From positions 1 to 64,000 of the forward strand of contig VMDC01000003.1 of NCBI GenBank assembly GCA_008081045.1: a stretch of DNA of 64,000 nt. Reading direction: 5' to 3'. The notes below the pieces were generated by a model. It ran no database searches. It worked only from the letters and a program-made list of their open reading frames with translations, and was not told the origin of the DNA. The translations under genes were made by a program, and so were the position numbers. This stretch comes from Gammaproteobacteria bacterium (GTDB lineage Bacteria; Pseudomonadota; Gammaproteobacteria; Pseudomonadales; Pseudohongiellaceae). Below are positions 1 to 9,176 of this stretch, in pieces (within the stretch, counting starts at the first letter, position 1; the number at the start of each line of letters is the position of its first letter).

Positions 1-505
1 CAACGGCAGCTTTACCGGTGCCGGAAACGGCCTGATAGGTTGCTACACTGATACGTTTTATCCGCGCCGCATCGTGAATTGGCTTCAGAGCCACCAGCAT
101 CTGTATGGTGGAGCAATTCGGGTTGGCTATGATGTTGTGATTCCGATAGGCGGCGATGCTCTCAGGATTGACCTCTGGCACGACAAGCGGAATGTCATCC
201 TGGTATCTGAAATGAGAGGTGTTATCGATCACAATACAACCGCACTGGCCCGCCTTTGGTGCAAATTCAGCAGACACACTCCCCCCGGCTGAGAACAGAC
301 CGATCTCAGCCTGAGTAAAATCAAATTCAGCAAGGTTCTGGACTGTGATCGGTTTATTCTTGAACATAACCGTCGAACCCGCCGAACGCTCGCTCGCGAG
401 CGGGAATAACTGAGCAACCGGGAAATCCCGCTCTTCAAGAATACTGATCAAGGCCTCGCCAACCGCACCGGTGGCTCCGGCGATCGCAACGTTAAATTTT
501 TTCAT
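1..505 (-). CDS. asd: Aspartate-semialdehyde dehydrogenase, N-terminal part
   Basis: This enzyme reduces L-aspartyl-4-phosphate to aspartate semialdehyde, the branch point to lysine, diaminopimelate, methionine and threonine. The 168 visible residues begin at an ATG (503-505) and run off the left edge, so the gene is cut by the window and not broken. The NADP-binding glycine motif GATGAVG lies at residues 10-16, and the catalytic cysteine sits in NPNCSTIQM at about residue 131, close to its position in the E. coli enzyme. It lies 46 bases downstream of leuD on the same strand, probably in one transcript with leuC-leuD. In many gammaproteobacteria leuB sits between leuD and asd; it is absent here. 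Confidence 0.95.
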   Translation of the reverse strand, partial: MKKFNVAIAGATGAVGEALISILEERDFPVAQLFPLASERSAGSTVMFKNKPITVQNLAEFDFTQAEIGLFSAGGSVSAEFAPKAGQCGCIVIDNTSHFRYQDDIPLVVPEVNPESIAAYRNHNIIANPNCSTIQMLVALKPIHDAARIKRISVATYQAVSGTGKAAV

Positions 506-551
506 GTAGTCCGAATCTCATTATCAGCTTTGCTGTTCGCTCGCAGCCTCA

Positions 552-1217
552 CTAGCTTTCAGTGACCCCATCATCCGATTGAGCAAAGTACCAGGGGGCC
601 TGCTCCCGCCAGCGTGATTCAAAAGCAGAAATCAGCTCAGCATCCTCAAGCGTTATACCAATGTCGTCCAGTCCGTTTAAGAGGCACCGCTTGCGAAAGG
701 CATCAACTTCAAACCGAATACCAGGCGCATCTGGTCGCCGCAGTTCTTGCTTCTCCAAATCCACTTCCAGACTGTAGCCTTCATTGGCAAGCACTGCCGA
801 AAACAGTTCGTCTATCGTCTGACGAGGCAGAACGATAGGTAAAATACCGTTCTTGAAACAGTTATTGAAAAAGATATCTGCAAAACTCGGCGCCAGAATC
901 ACTCTGAAACCATAATCATCCAACGCCCACGGCGCGTGTTCCCTCGAAGAACCACAACCGAAATTATCTCTTGCCAGCAAGATCGAGGCACCCTGATAGC
1001 GGGCTTGATTGAGCACAAAATCGGGATTGAGCGGACGCGAGCTGTTGTCCATGTCCGGTTCCCCCTTATCCAGATATCGATGTTCATCAAACAAATTCAC
1101 GCCGAAGCCCGAACGTTTGATCGATTTGAGAAACTGTTTCGGGATGATAAAGTCCGTATCAACATTCGCCCTGTCCAGAGGCATCACCAGACCTGATTTA
1201 ACTGTAAATTTTTTCAT
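552..1217 (-). CDS. leuD: 3-isopropylmalate dehydratase small subunit
   Basis: LeuD and LeuC form the [4Fe-4S] isomerase that converts 2-isopropylmalate to 3-isopropylmalate in leucine synthesis. The 221-residue protein has the small-subunit swivelling-domain hallmarks: [11 protein letters not shown] near residues 20-30 and [11 protein letters not shown] at 87-97, which contacts substrate. It is somewhat longer than the about 200 residues of E. coli LeuD, with the extra length at the C-terminus. It starts 10 bases after leuC, as expected for translationally linked partners. There is no sign of a leucine leader peptide or attenuator immediately upstream. Confidence 0.97.
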   Translation of the reverse strand: MKKFTVKSGLVMPLDRANVDTDFIIPKQFLKSIKRSGFGVNLFDEHRYLDKGEPDMDNSSRPLNPDFVLNQARYQGASILLARDNFGCGSSREHAPWALDDYGFRVILAPSFADIFFNNCFKNGILPIVLPRQTIDELFSAVLANEGYSLEVDLEKQELRRPDAPGIRFEVDAFRKRCLLNGLDDIGITLEDAELISAFESRWREQAPWYFAQSDDGVTES

Positions 1218-1227
1218 GATATACGCC

Positions 1228-2649
1228 TCAAGCTAGCTTCCTCACATCAACAAAGTGGCCATGAATTGCCGCCGCGGCCGCCATGGCCGGGCTGACCAGA
1301 TGTGTGCGGCCACCAAAACCCTGGCGTCCTTCAAAATTTCGGTTGGATGTCGACGCGCAATGCTTTCCTGCTCCCAGCTGATCTGCGTTCATGGCCAGAC
1401 ACATGGAACAGCCCGGCTCGCGCCACTCCAGTCCGGCTTCAATAAAAATCTTGTCCAGACCTTCGCTTTCTGCCTGCTGTTTTACCAACCCGGAACCCGG
1501 AACGACGAGCGCCATCTCGATATTTGCAGCAACTTTCTTGCCGGCAACGACCTTTGCCGCTTCGCGCAGGTCTTCGATCCTCGAGTTCGTGCAGGAACCG
1601 ATGAATACACAGTCCAGTCGAATATCCTCGATGGCGGTGCCGCCGGAAAGCCCCATATATCGCAAGGCCTGTTCCATATTGCCCCGCTTGGTCGCATCCG
1701 CTTCATTTTCCAGTGTCGGTATTGCCCCGGTGACCGGCGCCACCATCTCAGGCGAAGTACCCCAGGTCACCTGCGGCTCAATGTCAGCAGCCTGCAGCTC
1801 TATGACAGAATCAAAATGCGCATCTGAGTCACTGACCAATTCTTTCCAGGCTTGCGCTGCTTTGTCCCAAAGCGCCCCTTTCGGAGCAAACGGTCTGCCT
1901 TTTATGTATTCAAGCGTGACTTCATCCACGGCAACCAGCCCCGCCCTTGCCCCTGCTTCGATCGCCATATTGCAAATCGTCATACGTCCTTCAATGCTCA
2001 GGCTACGGATCGCTTCTCCACCAAATTCTATGGTGTAGCCCGTGCCACCGGCGGTACCGATCTTGCCGATAATTGCCAGGACGATATCTTTTGCGGTAAC
2101 CCCTGTAGGCAGCTCACCATCGACTCGAATGAGCATGTTTTTCATTTTCTTCTGCATCAGGCACTGAGTGGCCAGAACGTGCTCAACTTCGGATGTGCCA
2201 ATTCCGTGCGCAAGCGCTCCCAGCGCACCGTGTGTCGAGGTATGAGAATCCCCGCAGACGATAGTCATACCCGGCAAGGTTGCGCCCTGCTCTGGCCCGA
2301 CCACATGGACAATACCCTGGCGCAGATCGTTCATCTTGAGCTCAAAGATATTGAACTCGCTGCAGTTATCATCGAGGGTGGATACCTGTATTTTCGAAAC
2401 CGGATCCTTGATGCCTTCCAGACCTTGTTTTCTCTCTTCGCTGGTAGTCGGAATGTTGTGATCAGGTGTGGCGAAGTTTGCAGAAGCGCGCCATGGCTGC
2501 CTGCCTGCCATGCGAAGACCTTCGAACGCCTGAGGTGAAGTCACCTCATGGATGAGATGACGATCGATGTATATCAAACTGGTGCCATCTTCTCGCTCTT
2601 TAACCAGATGCGAGTCCCAGATTTTGTCGTAAAGGGTCTTTCCACTCAT
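1228..2649 (-). CDS. leuC: 3-isopropylmalate dehydratase large subunit
   Basis: This is the aconitase-superfamily large subunit of isopropylmalate isomerase (leucine pathway, cytoplasm). Its 473 residues match the family length. The three cysteines that ligate the [4Fe-4S] cluster are visible at C353 (GSCTNSR) and C414/C417 (CSMCLAMN). The substrate-loop motif [13 protein letters not shown] lies at about 132-144. An AGG element precedes the ATG by about 9 bases. The gene follows aroC by 51 bases with no obvious terminator, so aroC-leuC-leuD-asd may be one transcript. Confidence 0.97.
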   Translation of the reverse strand: MSGKTLYDKIWDSHLVKEREDGTSLIYIDRHLIHEVTSPQAFEGLRMAGRQPWRASANFATPDHNIPTTSEERKQGLEGIKDPVSKIQVSTLDDNCSEFNIFELKMNDLRQGIVHVVGPEQGATLPGMTIVCGDSHTSTHGALGALAHGIGTSEVEHVLATQCLMQKKMKNMLIRVDGELPTGVTAKDIVLAIIGKIGTAGGTGYTIEFGGEAIRSLSIEGRMTICNMAIEAGARAGLVAVDEVTLEYIKGRPFAPKGALWDKAAQAWKELVSDSDAHFDSVIELQAADIEPQVTWGTSPEMVAPVTGAIPTLENEADATKRGNMEQALRYMGLSGGTAIEDIRLDCVFIGSCTNSRIEDLREAAKVVAGKKVAANIEMALVVPGSGLVKQQAESEGLDKIFIEAGLEWREPGCSMCLAMNADQLGAGKHCASTSNRNFEGRQGFGGRTHLVSPAMAAAAAIHGHFVDVRKLA

Positions 2650-2700
2650 ACTATTAGCCTGTTCAGTGCGCGTCTGTCGCGCTTTATATAATTTGACGGT

Positions 2701-3765
2701 CTACCTTCTGCCAATCTGACCTCGGTCACGCAGAAAGTGGTCCATTAGCGTCAACGCCAGCATCGCCTCAGCGATGGGGGTCGCCCTGATACCAACGCAA
2801 GGGTCGTGACGCCCAGTCGTAACCACCTCTGTTTCCTCGCCGCTGGTCGTAAGAGACCTTCCCGGTAAACGAATGCTGGATGTCGGCTTGAGAGCAAGAT
2901 TTGCAACAATGTCCTGGCCTGATGAAATGCCACCAAGCACTCCACCAGCATGATTGCTGAGGAAGCCGTCCGCGGTAATCTCATCCCGGTGCTCTGAGCC
3001 CTTTTGGACGACTGAGTCAAAGCCCGCACCGATCTCCACGCCTTTGACCGCATTGATACTCATCAGCGCTTTGGCAATGTCTGCATCGAGACGGTCAAAC
3101 ACGGGCTCACCGAGTCCGACCGGCACATTGCTGGCGATCACCGTAATTTTGGCACCGATAGAGTTGCCCTCCTTATTCAGCTTCGCCATGTATTCTTCCA
3201 TCTCAGACACCTTATCAGGGTCAGGACAGAAGAAGGGATTCTGCTCGATTTCTTCCGGGATCACCTGCTGAATGGCTATCGAGCCCAACTGGGATAAGTA
3301 CCCCATAATCCGAACGCCACATTCCATCTGGAGGAATTTCTTAGCGATCGCACCCGCGGCAACCCTCATTGCCGTTTCTCTGGCGGAGGAACGCCCGCCT
3401 CCGCGGTAGTCTCGAATGCCAAATTTCTTGTAATACGTGTAGTCAGCGTGAGCGGGGCGAAATTGATCCTTGATCTTGCTGTAATCTTTTGAACGCTGAT
3501 CAGTATTTTCGATCAGCAGGCCAATCGGCGTCCCGGTTGTCTTGCCCTCAAATACGCCAGACAGAATTTTCACTGAATCAGCTTCCCGTCGCTGTGTGGT
3601 GAAGCGGGACTGACCGGGCTTGCGGCGATCAAGATCCTGCTGCATGTCGGCCTCCGATAACTCAAGGCCGGGCGGGCAACCGTCGACAACACAGCCAAGC
3701 GCAGGACCGTGGCTTTCACCGAAGCTTGTTACTGTGAATAATTTTCCAAAACTGTTGCCTGACAT
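2701..3765 (-). CDS. aroC: Chorismate synthase
   Basis: Chorismate synthase converts 5-enolpyruvylshikimate-3-phosphate to chorismate with reduced FMN as an essential cofactor; it is the last step of the shikimate pathway. The 354-residue protein has the signature N-terminal GESHG (about residues 16-20), the [15 protein letters not shown] segment near residue 125, and the C-terminal [11 protein letters not shown] motif. A GAGG ribosome site lies about 7 bases before the ATG. It sits 56 bases downstream of prmB; prmB-aroC is a widely conserved pair. Confidence 0.97.
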   Translation of the reverse strand: MSGNSFGKLFTVTSFGESHGPALGCVVDGCPPGLELSEADMQQDLDRRKPGQSRFTTQRREADSVKILSGVFEGKTTGTPIGLLIENTDQRSKDYSKIKDQFRPAHADYTYYKKFGIRDYRGGGRSSARETAMRVAAGAIAKKFLQMECGVRIMGYLSQLGSIAIQQVIPEEIEQNPFFCPDPDKVSEMEEYMAKLNKEGNSIGAKITVIASNVPVGLGEPVFDRLDADIAKALMSINAVKGVEIGAGFDSVVQKGSEHRDEITADGFLSNHAGGVLGGISSGQDIVANLALKPTSSIRLPGRSLTTSGEETEVVTTGRHDPCVGIRATPIAEAMLALTLMDHFLRDRGQIGRR

Positions 3766-3821
3766 AGGAGACCTCAGCCAATTTAGACGTTACCAGCGGC
3801 AAAACGGGCACGCATTGTACA

Positions 3822-4703
3822 CTAAATGAGGTATTCCCTGTAACGATGTAATTCCTCAGCACGTATGGCCAAAACCCCATCCCCGCCCTGGGCGAAATCC
3901 ATCCACAGGAAGGGAATCTCAGGAACTCTTTGACAGAGCGCCTCCGCTCCTAAACCCACCTCGAGGATCAGCAACCCACCCGGATTCAGGTATGACCCTG
4001 CCTGGCGCAGAATTTCGAGCGGTATTGCCAAACCGCCCTCGCCACTCAACAGCGCCAGCTTCGGTTCATGCTGATATTCGGCTGGCAGGGTTTCAACGTC
4101 AGCCAGAGACACATAGGGGGGGTTCGAAACAATCAGGTCATACTTTTTGTCCGCCAGCGACGCAAATAGATCAGACTTCGTGCACTGAACCCTGCCGATC
4201 AAGTCATGTCGGCGGATATTCCCTGTTGCGACCTCCAGACAATCCGCTGAAACGTCGGACACCTCAACTCTCGCATCAACGAACTCAAGGGCACAGGAAA
4301 TCCCGAGACAACCTGAACCGCAGCACAAATCCAGCACCGTTTCAGGAGGGCATTCCAGCATCGGCCGGAAGCGGTTCTGAATCAATTCAGCAATGGGCGA
4401 ACGCGGAATCAACACCCTTTCATCGACGTCAAACGCATGCCCACAAAACCATGCCTTACCAACAATATAGGCAACCGGTTTACGGTCGCGCAGTCGTTGC
4501 TCAACCCTGGCCTCCAGTATTTCCAGTTCATTCATAAGGAGAACCCGATCGGACCGCTCAAAATCAAGATCAAAACCAATACCTAGCGTGCTGTAAACAA
4601 GGTAAACCGCATCATCCAGCGGCGAGTCGGTTCCGTGACCATAGAACAGACCAGCCTCTTTGAACTTTTCTGCAGTGTTGAGGATATAAGTTCTAAGGAG
4701 CAC
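3822..4703 (-). CDS. prmB: Ribosomal protein L3 N5-glutamine methyltransferase
   Basis: PrmB methylates a glutamine of ribosomal protein L3 using S-adenosylmethionine. The 293-residue protein has an N-terminal helical domain, a class I SAM-binding motif DLCCGSGCLGI at 125-135 and the NPPY motif at 194-197 that binds the substrate glutamine amide. The next residues (VSLADVETLPAEYQHEP) are typical of PrmB, not of the release-factor methylase PrmC. Position directly upstream of aroC supports the call. It is divergent from folE, with 125 bases between the two start codons. Confidence 0.94.
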   Translation of the reverse strand: MLLRTYILNTAEKFKEAGLFYGHGTDSPLDDAVYLVYSTLGIGFDLDFERSDRVLLMNELEILEARVEQRLRDRKPVAYIVGKAWFCGHAFDVDERVLIPRSPIAELIQNRFRPMLECPPETVLDLCCGSGCLGISCALEFVDARVEVSDVSADCLEVATGNIRRHDLIGRVQCTKSDLFASLADKKYDLIVSNPPYVSLADVETLPAEYQHEPKLALLSGEGGLAIPLEILRQAGSYLNPGGLLILEVGLGAEALCQRVPEIPFLWMDFAQGGDGVLAIRAEELHRYREYLI

Positions 4704-4722
4704 TAGTGATTTTCCTAATTTT

Positions 4723-4751
4723 CTGAAATCTCAGGGCACAAGGTTTATACT
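4723..4751 (+). promoter_or_regulatory. Candidate sigma70 promoter for folE
   Basis: In the prmB-folE divergent gap there is a -35-like CTGAAA (4723-4728) and a -10-like TATACT (4746-4751) separated by exactly 17 bases and pointing at folE. The -10 matches the consensus at five of six positions and the -35 at four of six. The transcript would start near 4758 and carry a 5' leader of about 70 bases. This is consensus matching by eye only. Confidence 0.42.
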
Positions 4752-4828
4752 ACCCTGCGTTTAGTGAATTATCGGTATCTACCCAATGCTGCTTAAGCGT
4801 TAAACCATGGAATCCAATAAGGCCTATT

Positions 4829-5368
4829 ATGGAACAAGCATATCTAGACATCATTAAAGCCACCGGCGAAGATCCTGATCGCGCCGGACTCGTTGATACA
4901 CCTAAGCGCGCGGCGGAAGCGATGGAGTTCTTAACGCAGGGCTATAAGATGGATATTGACGAGGTGATTAACGACGCCATGTTTCCCTCGGACACTGATG
5001 AAATCATCATAGTCAAAGACATCGAACTTTATTCCATGTGCGAGCACCACATGCTGCCTTTTATCGGCAAATGCCACGTGGCTTATTTGCCCAGAGGAAA
5101 GGTGATAGGCTTGTCAAAAATTGCGCGTCTGGTTAACGTTTTCGCGAGACGACTGCAAATTCAGGAGAATCTGACCAGCCAAATTGCCAATTGCATACTT
5201 GAAAAAACCAACGCTGCCGGTGCCGCCGTCATCATTGAGGCAAAACACATGTGCATGATGATGCGGGGCGTCGAAAAGCAAAACTCAACCATGACCACAT
5301 CCTGCATGCTGGGAGCCTTCAGAGAGAGCTCAACAACTCGCAACGAATTCCTGTCGCTGATCAATTAG
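4829..5368 (+). CDS. folE: GTP cyclohydrolase I
   Basis: FolE converts GTP to 7,8-dihydroneopterin triphosphate, the first step of folate synthesis; the same product feeds queuosine synthesis through QueD, encoded at 52559. The 179-residue protein has the zinc ligands C71 and H74 in MCEHHMLPF and C142 in [10 protein letters not shown]. These correspond to C110, H113 and C181 of the E. coli enzyme, so this is the shorter form without the N-terminal extension. The last 8 bases overlap convergently with the DUF4892 gene, leaving no room for a separate terminator. Confidence 0.97.
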   Translation: MEQAYLDIIKATGEDPDRAGLVDTPKRAAEAMEFLTQGYKMDIDEVINDAMFPSDTDEIIIVKDIELYSMCEHHMLPFIGKCHVAYLPRGKVIGLSKIARLVNVFARRLQIQENLTSQIANCILEKTNAAGAAVIIEAKHMCMMMRGVEKQNSTMTTSCMLGAFRESSTTRNEFLSLIN

Positions 5369-6275
5369 CTGCTGGCATCAGTACCAGTTCTACTCTGTCC
5401 GCACACCGCTCTTGTGCGCAAAGCGGCGCCAGTGGGCCGAGACCTCTCGAAACCAGTTGCGAATCTTTAACCCCAAGGGTGATCAAATGACGTCTGACCG
5501 CTTCAGCACGCCTGCTCGACCGAGCGAGAAGCTGATCGAGATTCCCTTCTGCTACCAAGTGCGAGACCACATAAAACTTCTGCTCGGGTCGTTCCGATAA
5601 TTCCAGCGCCAGTGCCGATAAATCAACAGACGCGTCTAGCTGCTCATCGGACGAAAAGCTTACGCCGGACAGAATGATCGCGCCAGCTTCCTCAATGTCA
5701 GTCAGAAAGGCCTCTCCGATGACCTGAATAGGCCCCGAAGTCCCGGGCGGCTCAACGATCTCAAGATAGGCATAAGTACGACGGTTACCCCGGGTAATGA
5801 CGTAAAGTGCAATGTGTGCCGGTTCAGCACCTTCAGTATGCGCCCGGACGTTCAAGAAGTACTGATTGCGCTCCGGACCGTACAGCACCCGATTGCGGAA
5901 AATGTCGTTCGCCCAGTAGTTACTGCTCCCACACTCCCGGCCAATGCATCCGAATAGCTCATCATACCCCTTGTCGGAAAAGCTGCTCCGGAAATAACCA
6001 TACACATCCTCGGCTGAGTATTCACGGGGAATCTCAAAGATCAGCTTGCTGATGTCACCGCGAATGCGCTCTTCGCTTTCGGGAACGACGACGCCGCGTG
6101 AACGCTGCAGACGCCCAAGGATGAGGCGATAGTTACTGTCAGGCTCAAACTCAGCGCTCACGAGAACCGAATCCGGAAATCCTTCTACAAGGGCATGATT
6201 GGCAGATTGAGCATACCCAGCCGCTTGCACGAGCCAGGCAATCATCACAGCCAGGAGTTTTGTGTAATATTTCAT
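5361..6275 (-). CDS. DUF4892 protein with OmpA-like C-terminus
   Basis: The 304-residue protein has an N-terminal signal peptide with a probable cleavage after AGYAQS-A (about residue 24), so it is likely periplasmic or envelope-associated. The middle resembles the DUF4892 family, with Tyr-rich stretches and the Cys pair in [10 protein letters not shown]. The C-terminal roughly 100 residues look like a divergent OmpA-type peptidoglycan-binding domain, with [15 protein letters not shown] followed by [11 protein letters not shown]. Two further Cys at the end could form a disulfide. It overlaps sixA by 4 bases (ATGA), so it is the last gene of the gpsA-DUF4389-sixA cluster. Its function is not known. 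Confidence 0.75.
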   Translation of the reverse strand: MKYYTKLLAVMIAWLVQAAGYAQSANHALVEGFPDSVLVSAEFEPDSNYRLILGRLQRSRGVVVPESEERIRGDISKLIFEIPREYSAEDVYGYFRSSFSDKGYDELFGCIGRECGSSNYWANDIFRNRVLYGPERNQYFLNVRAHTEGAEPAHIALYVITRGNRRTYAYLEIVEPPGTSGPIQVIGEAFLTDIEEAGAIILSGVSFSSDEQLDASVDLSALALELSERPEQKFYVVSHLVAEGNLDQLLARSSRRAEAVRRHLITLGVKDSQLVSRGLGPLAPLCAQERCADRVELVLMPAAN

Positions 6276-6772
6276 GGCTCCACAGTATATACGAAGGCGC
6301 CGCCGTCATGGCAGGGCGCAAAAACGTCCAGACAAACCAGCTGACTGGTCCCCATAATCAGCGGATGACCGGCGCTATCGCCCTGCAGTAGAGTCCAGAG
6401 CACACTGAGTACCGGATTGTGCCCCACAAGCAGTAGCCCAGCCGACTGCTCTGCAGGCAAAGGAGGCCCATTAAAGCCCGGCAGCCGACTGATTTTTTCG
6501 AGCTGCGGCAATACGCTTTCCGGGTTGGCTGTGGGTAATAACCAGTCGGCCACGTTGAAATGCAGTTCAGGGCATTGAGACATCAGTTCATCGGCAGTTT
6601 GCGAGGCTCGCGTAAGAGGACTGCGATAAGCCGCCAGTATTGGCGGTTTTCGCTGAAGCCAGGTTTTCACCACTGCAGCTGTTTGCTCGCGGCCCTTGCG
6701 CGAAAGGCTCCGGCAGGCGTCCAAGCCCGAGCCAATCTCAGCTTCACCATGACGCATCAAGTACAAGCGCAC
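6272..6772 (-). CDS. sixA: Phosphohistidine phosphatase SixA
   Basis: This is a histidine phosphatase of the phosphoglycerate-mutase-like superfamily; SixA removes phosphate from histidine residues of phosphotransfer (HPt-type) proteins. The 166-residue cytoplasmic protein has the catalytic LMRHGEAE at residues 5-12, the AYRSPLTRASQTA segment with the second phosphate-binding arginine, and the C-terminal LLVGHNPVLS histidine. The length fits the SixA subfamily. It starts 14 bases after the DUF4389 gene and ends in a 4-base overlap with the DUF4892 gene. The true substrate here is unknown. Confidence 0.9.
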   Translation of the reverse strand: MRLYLMRHGEAEIGSGLDACRSLSRKGREQTAAVVKTWLQRKPPILAAYRSPLTRASQTADELMSQCPELHFNVADWLLPTANPESVLPQLEKISRLPGFNGPPLPAEQSAGLLLVGHNPVLSVLWTLLQGDSAGHPLIMGTSQLVCLDVFAPCHDGGAFVYTVEP

Positions 6773-6786
6773 TGAACGAAGTGCCG

Positions 6787-7269
6787 TTACGGTGTTTTTT
6801 TAGCCACTTTACCCGTAGCTTTTTTCTTACTGACCGTTTTTTTCTTGCTCGCAGCTTTCTTTGGGGCTTTTTTAGCAGGTTTGCCCGCCTCCGCTTTGCC
6901 CTCTTCCTGTGCGGGTACCGCACTCGTGCTATCTGAAGGATCAGCATCAGCGCCCGCGACTTCTGCAGGCTCAACCTGCCCTCCGGGAAAATCGGAAAAC
7001 GGAAAAGGCCGACTCTCAGAATTAAAGGTAACAAAATTGAGAATTTGAGAGACGTAGGTCACCAGCAAGGCTCCGAACCCGGCAAGGTTTTCATTCGGCT
7101 TTGTGGTAAAGACAAGGAACAAACCCTGTGCTAAAGCCAGTAGGACAATTAACGGGCCGATAATCAGATGTAACACCACAATAAAAAAAATCACGAACAG
7201 AACGCGTACCCATCCTGAAAGCTCGCGAACGTTTTCAACAAGATCATCCAATTGTTCAGGCATATTCAT
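6787..7269 (-). CDS. DUF4389 membrane protein with Lys/Ala-rich tail
   Basis: The 160-residue protein has a DUF4389-type core: a hydrophobic segment at about residues 22-50 (VRVLFVIFFIVVLHLIIG and beyond), then a loop with FTTKPNENLAGFG and a second weaker hydrophobic stretch. The pairing gpsA-DUF4389-sixA is also seen in Pseudomonas-like genomes. Unusually, the last roughly 55 residues switch to an acidic/Ala/Ser linker and then a highly basic tail made of KKA, KKT and SKKK units that resembles bacterial histone H1-like tails. It overlaps gpsA by 4 bases. The molecular function is unknown. Confidence 0.8.
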   Translation of the reverse strand: MNMPEQLDDLVENVRELSGWVRVLFVIFFIVVLHLIIGPLIVLLALAQGLFLVFTTKPNENLAGFGALLVTYVSQILNFVTFNSESRPFPFSDFPGGQVEPAEVAGADADPSDSTSAVPAQEEGKAEAGKPAKKAPKKAASKKKTVSKKKATGKVAKKTP

Positions 7270-8297
7270 TCCTCTATCAAAACCTTTTCAGAGTGTGCTG
7301 CAAACTCAACATCTAGAGCCTGATCTCCAAGCATGAGTGACGAAATGATACTCTCGATAGAGTGCTGCTCATACAGTATTTTGTACAAGCCGGTGGCCAG
7401 GGGCATATAAACGGCTTTCTCCTCGGCTTTTTGCGCCACCAATCTGACGGTATTTACCCCTTCAGCAACTTGCCCCACTTCTTCTACGGCTTCCTCAAGC
7501 GATTTGCCGTTGCCCAGAGCTTCACCGATGCGATAGTTGCGACTCAGGGGAGTGGAACAGGTCACCACCAAATCTCCGACCCCGGCCAAACCCAGGAAGG
7601 TCATGGGGTCAGCTCCCATCTCCCGGCCAAACCGGGCCATCTCAGTCAGGCTTCTGGTGATCAGCATGCTATTGGTGTTGTAACCCATACCCAAGGCGGA
7701 GGCGATCCCCGCAATGATGGCGTAGATATTTTTCAGTGAGCCGCCAAGCTCTATGCCGAATACATCATCATTGGTGTAGACCCTGAATGTGTCCGACTTG
7801 AGCAATTCCTGAATCGTTGAACGCACAGATTCCTGACTACTCGCGATGACTGTTCCGGTCAGCTGGCTTGCCGCAATTTCTTTGGCCAGATTCGGGCCAC
7901 TCAGCACGCCGATCTTTGCCTCAGGAGCCTCTGCCTTGAGCACTTCACTCATCAGCATAAAACTCCCTGCTTCAATCCCTTTAGTGGTGCTGACCAGAAT
8001 CACCCCGGGCGCGGCATGCTCCATGATTCGTTGTACAACAGATCGGAACGAAGTACTCGGGACAGCAACGAAGATGACGCTGCTTCCGCTAACGGCCTGC
8101 GCCATATCATGAGTGGCGACAACGCACTCAGCCAGCGGATACCCGGGTAGGTATTCAGGATTCTCATGCTGCGTATTGACCTGTTTGGCAAGTCTCTCGC
8201 TGCGCATCCAAAAACGCACTCTATGGCCATTTTCCGCGATGATATTGGCGATCACCGTACCGAAACTGCCGCCGCCAATGACTGCTACGTCACTCAA
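7266..8297 (-). CDS. gpsA: Glycerol-3-phosphate dehydrogenase [NAD(P)+]
   Basis: GpsA reduces dihydroxyacetone phosphate to sn-glycerol-3-phosphate, the backbone for phospholipid synthesis. The 343-residue protein has the Rossmann motif GGGSFGTVIA (residues 8-17), the VSTTKGIE segment with a conserved lysine, SGPNLAKEIA, and the C-terminal LAGVGDLVVTCSTPLSRN motif typical of GpsA. It is the first gene of a four-gene overlapping cluster and lies about 190 bases downstream of the RnfG-like gene. Confidence 0.96.
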   Translation of the reverse strand: MSDVAVIGGGSFGTVIANIIAENGHRVRFWMRSERLAKQVNTQHENPEYLPGYPLAECVVATHDMAQAVSGSSVIFVAVPSTSFRSVVQRIMEHAAPGVILVSTTKGIEAGSFMLMSEVLKAEAPEAKIGVLSGPNLAKEIAASQLTGTVIASSQESVRSTIQELLKSDTFRVYTNDDVFGIELGGSLKNIYAIIAGIASALGMGYNTNSMLITRSLTEMARFGREMGADPMTFLGLAGVGDLVVTCSTPLSRNYRIGEALGNGKSLEEAVEEVGQVAEGVNTVRLVAQKAEEKAVYMPLATGLYKILYEQHSIESIISSLMLGDQALDVEFAAHSEKVLIEE

Positions 8298-8488
8298 AGC
8301 AGTACCCCTTTTTGTGTCGGTATATGCGTTGTCTTAGCGGCAGAGCTTTCGCTTTCTCCATCAGAAAAGGCTCTGTTTGATCAGCGAACATCCAGGTACA
8401 GAGGGTGAAGCGCGCCATTCCACATACACTGCGAAGCACAATCAAAAGAAACTGCCAGAGCGCCGCTTAAGCATTGAATCGAAATAAC

Positions 8489-9127
8489 TCATCCACCGCC
8501 CATTAACGCGATGCGATTCGACTGAATGAAGACCAGAGCATCATAAATTTTATTTGAGACTGACTTGGGAGTTACAGAAGCGCCGACAAATTGGTCATAT
8601 TCGCCGCGACTTTCTATTTTTGACCAGCTTAATCTCAAAATATCGCGCATCGACTGGCGGGTAAAATTGGTCATCCACTGTGACTGGATGACCTCAAGCT
8701 GTCCATAAGGGTCATTGCTGAGCACATCTTCAAGGACCACCGCAAATTCGATTTTGCCATACATATCAGCTGCGATAAGCAGATCGACTGTGCCGTTAAA
8801 ACCGTCATCGGCGGTAGCCGGAACAGCAATCGCAACGGTTTTTCCGTTCCGGGTTGCCCGGTAAGCCAAACGGTCCCTTTGCAGGTTCAGAAGATCAAGC
8901 CCTACCCATTCCGAATCTTCAACAACAGCCGGGAGCAGCACATTGTCCAGCAGCATGTCATTCCCGGGTGGGTTCTGGCTCATCATACGCAGGAGGCTGG
9001 ATCGGTCATAAGCCTGATGGCTCTCCAGAATTGATGCTCGGGACAAAACGGTGCTGCCGAGCGCAGCAGTCACGACGACGACATAGAGCCCGAAAAGCGG
9101 GAAGGCACCAGACGAAGTTTTCTTCAT
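8489..9127 (-). CDS. RnfG/RsxG-like FMN-binding protein linked to nuo
   Basis: The 212-residue protein has one N-terminal membrane anchor (about residues 10-30) and an extracytoplasmic FMN_bind-type domain. Alignment by eye to RsxG shows DGFNGTVDLLIAADMYG matching the RnfG segment DGYSGAIQLLVGADFNG, and EYDQFVGASVTPKSV matching the flavin-site region FDQFTGATITPRAV. Two things differ: the S/T-G-A-T flavinylation motif reads V-G-A-S, and the usual HxETPGLG motif after the first block is absent (LEDVLSNDPYG). No other rnf or nqr gene is in the window. It lies 49 bases after nuoN on the same strand, apparently as the last gene of the complex I operon. Whether it carries covalent FMN is uncertain. 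Confidence 0.78.
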   Translation of the reverse strand: MKKTSSGAFPLFGLYVVVVTAALGSTVLSRASILESHQAYDRSSLLRMMSQNPPGNDMLLDNVLLPAVVEDSEWVGLDLLNLQRDRLAYRATRNGKTVAIAVPATADDGFNGTVDLLIAADMYGKIEFAVVLEDVLSNDPYGQLEVIQSQWMTNFTRQSMRDILRLSWSKIESRGEYDQFVGASVTPKSVSNKIYDALVFIQSNRIALMGGG

Positions 9128-9176
9128 GAGCGAGAGTTTGTTACCCGGAGGGAAAGGCTGACCAAACAGAGTCGAC

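Noticed and set aside
8341..8375. Imperfect inverted repeat between gpsA and the RnfG-like gene
   Set aside because: Only six clean base pairs with a long loop and no T-tract on the minus strand, where the terminator would be needed.
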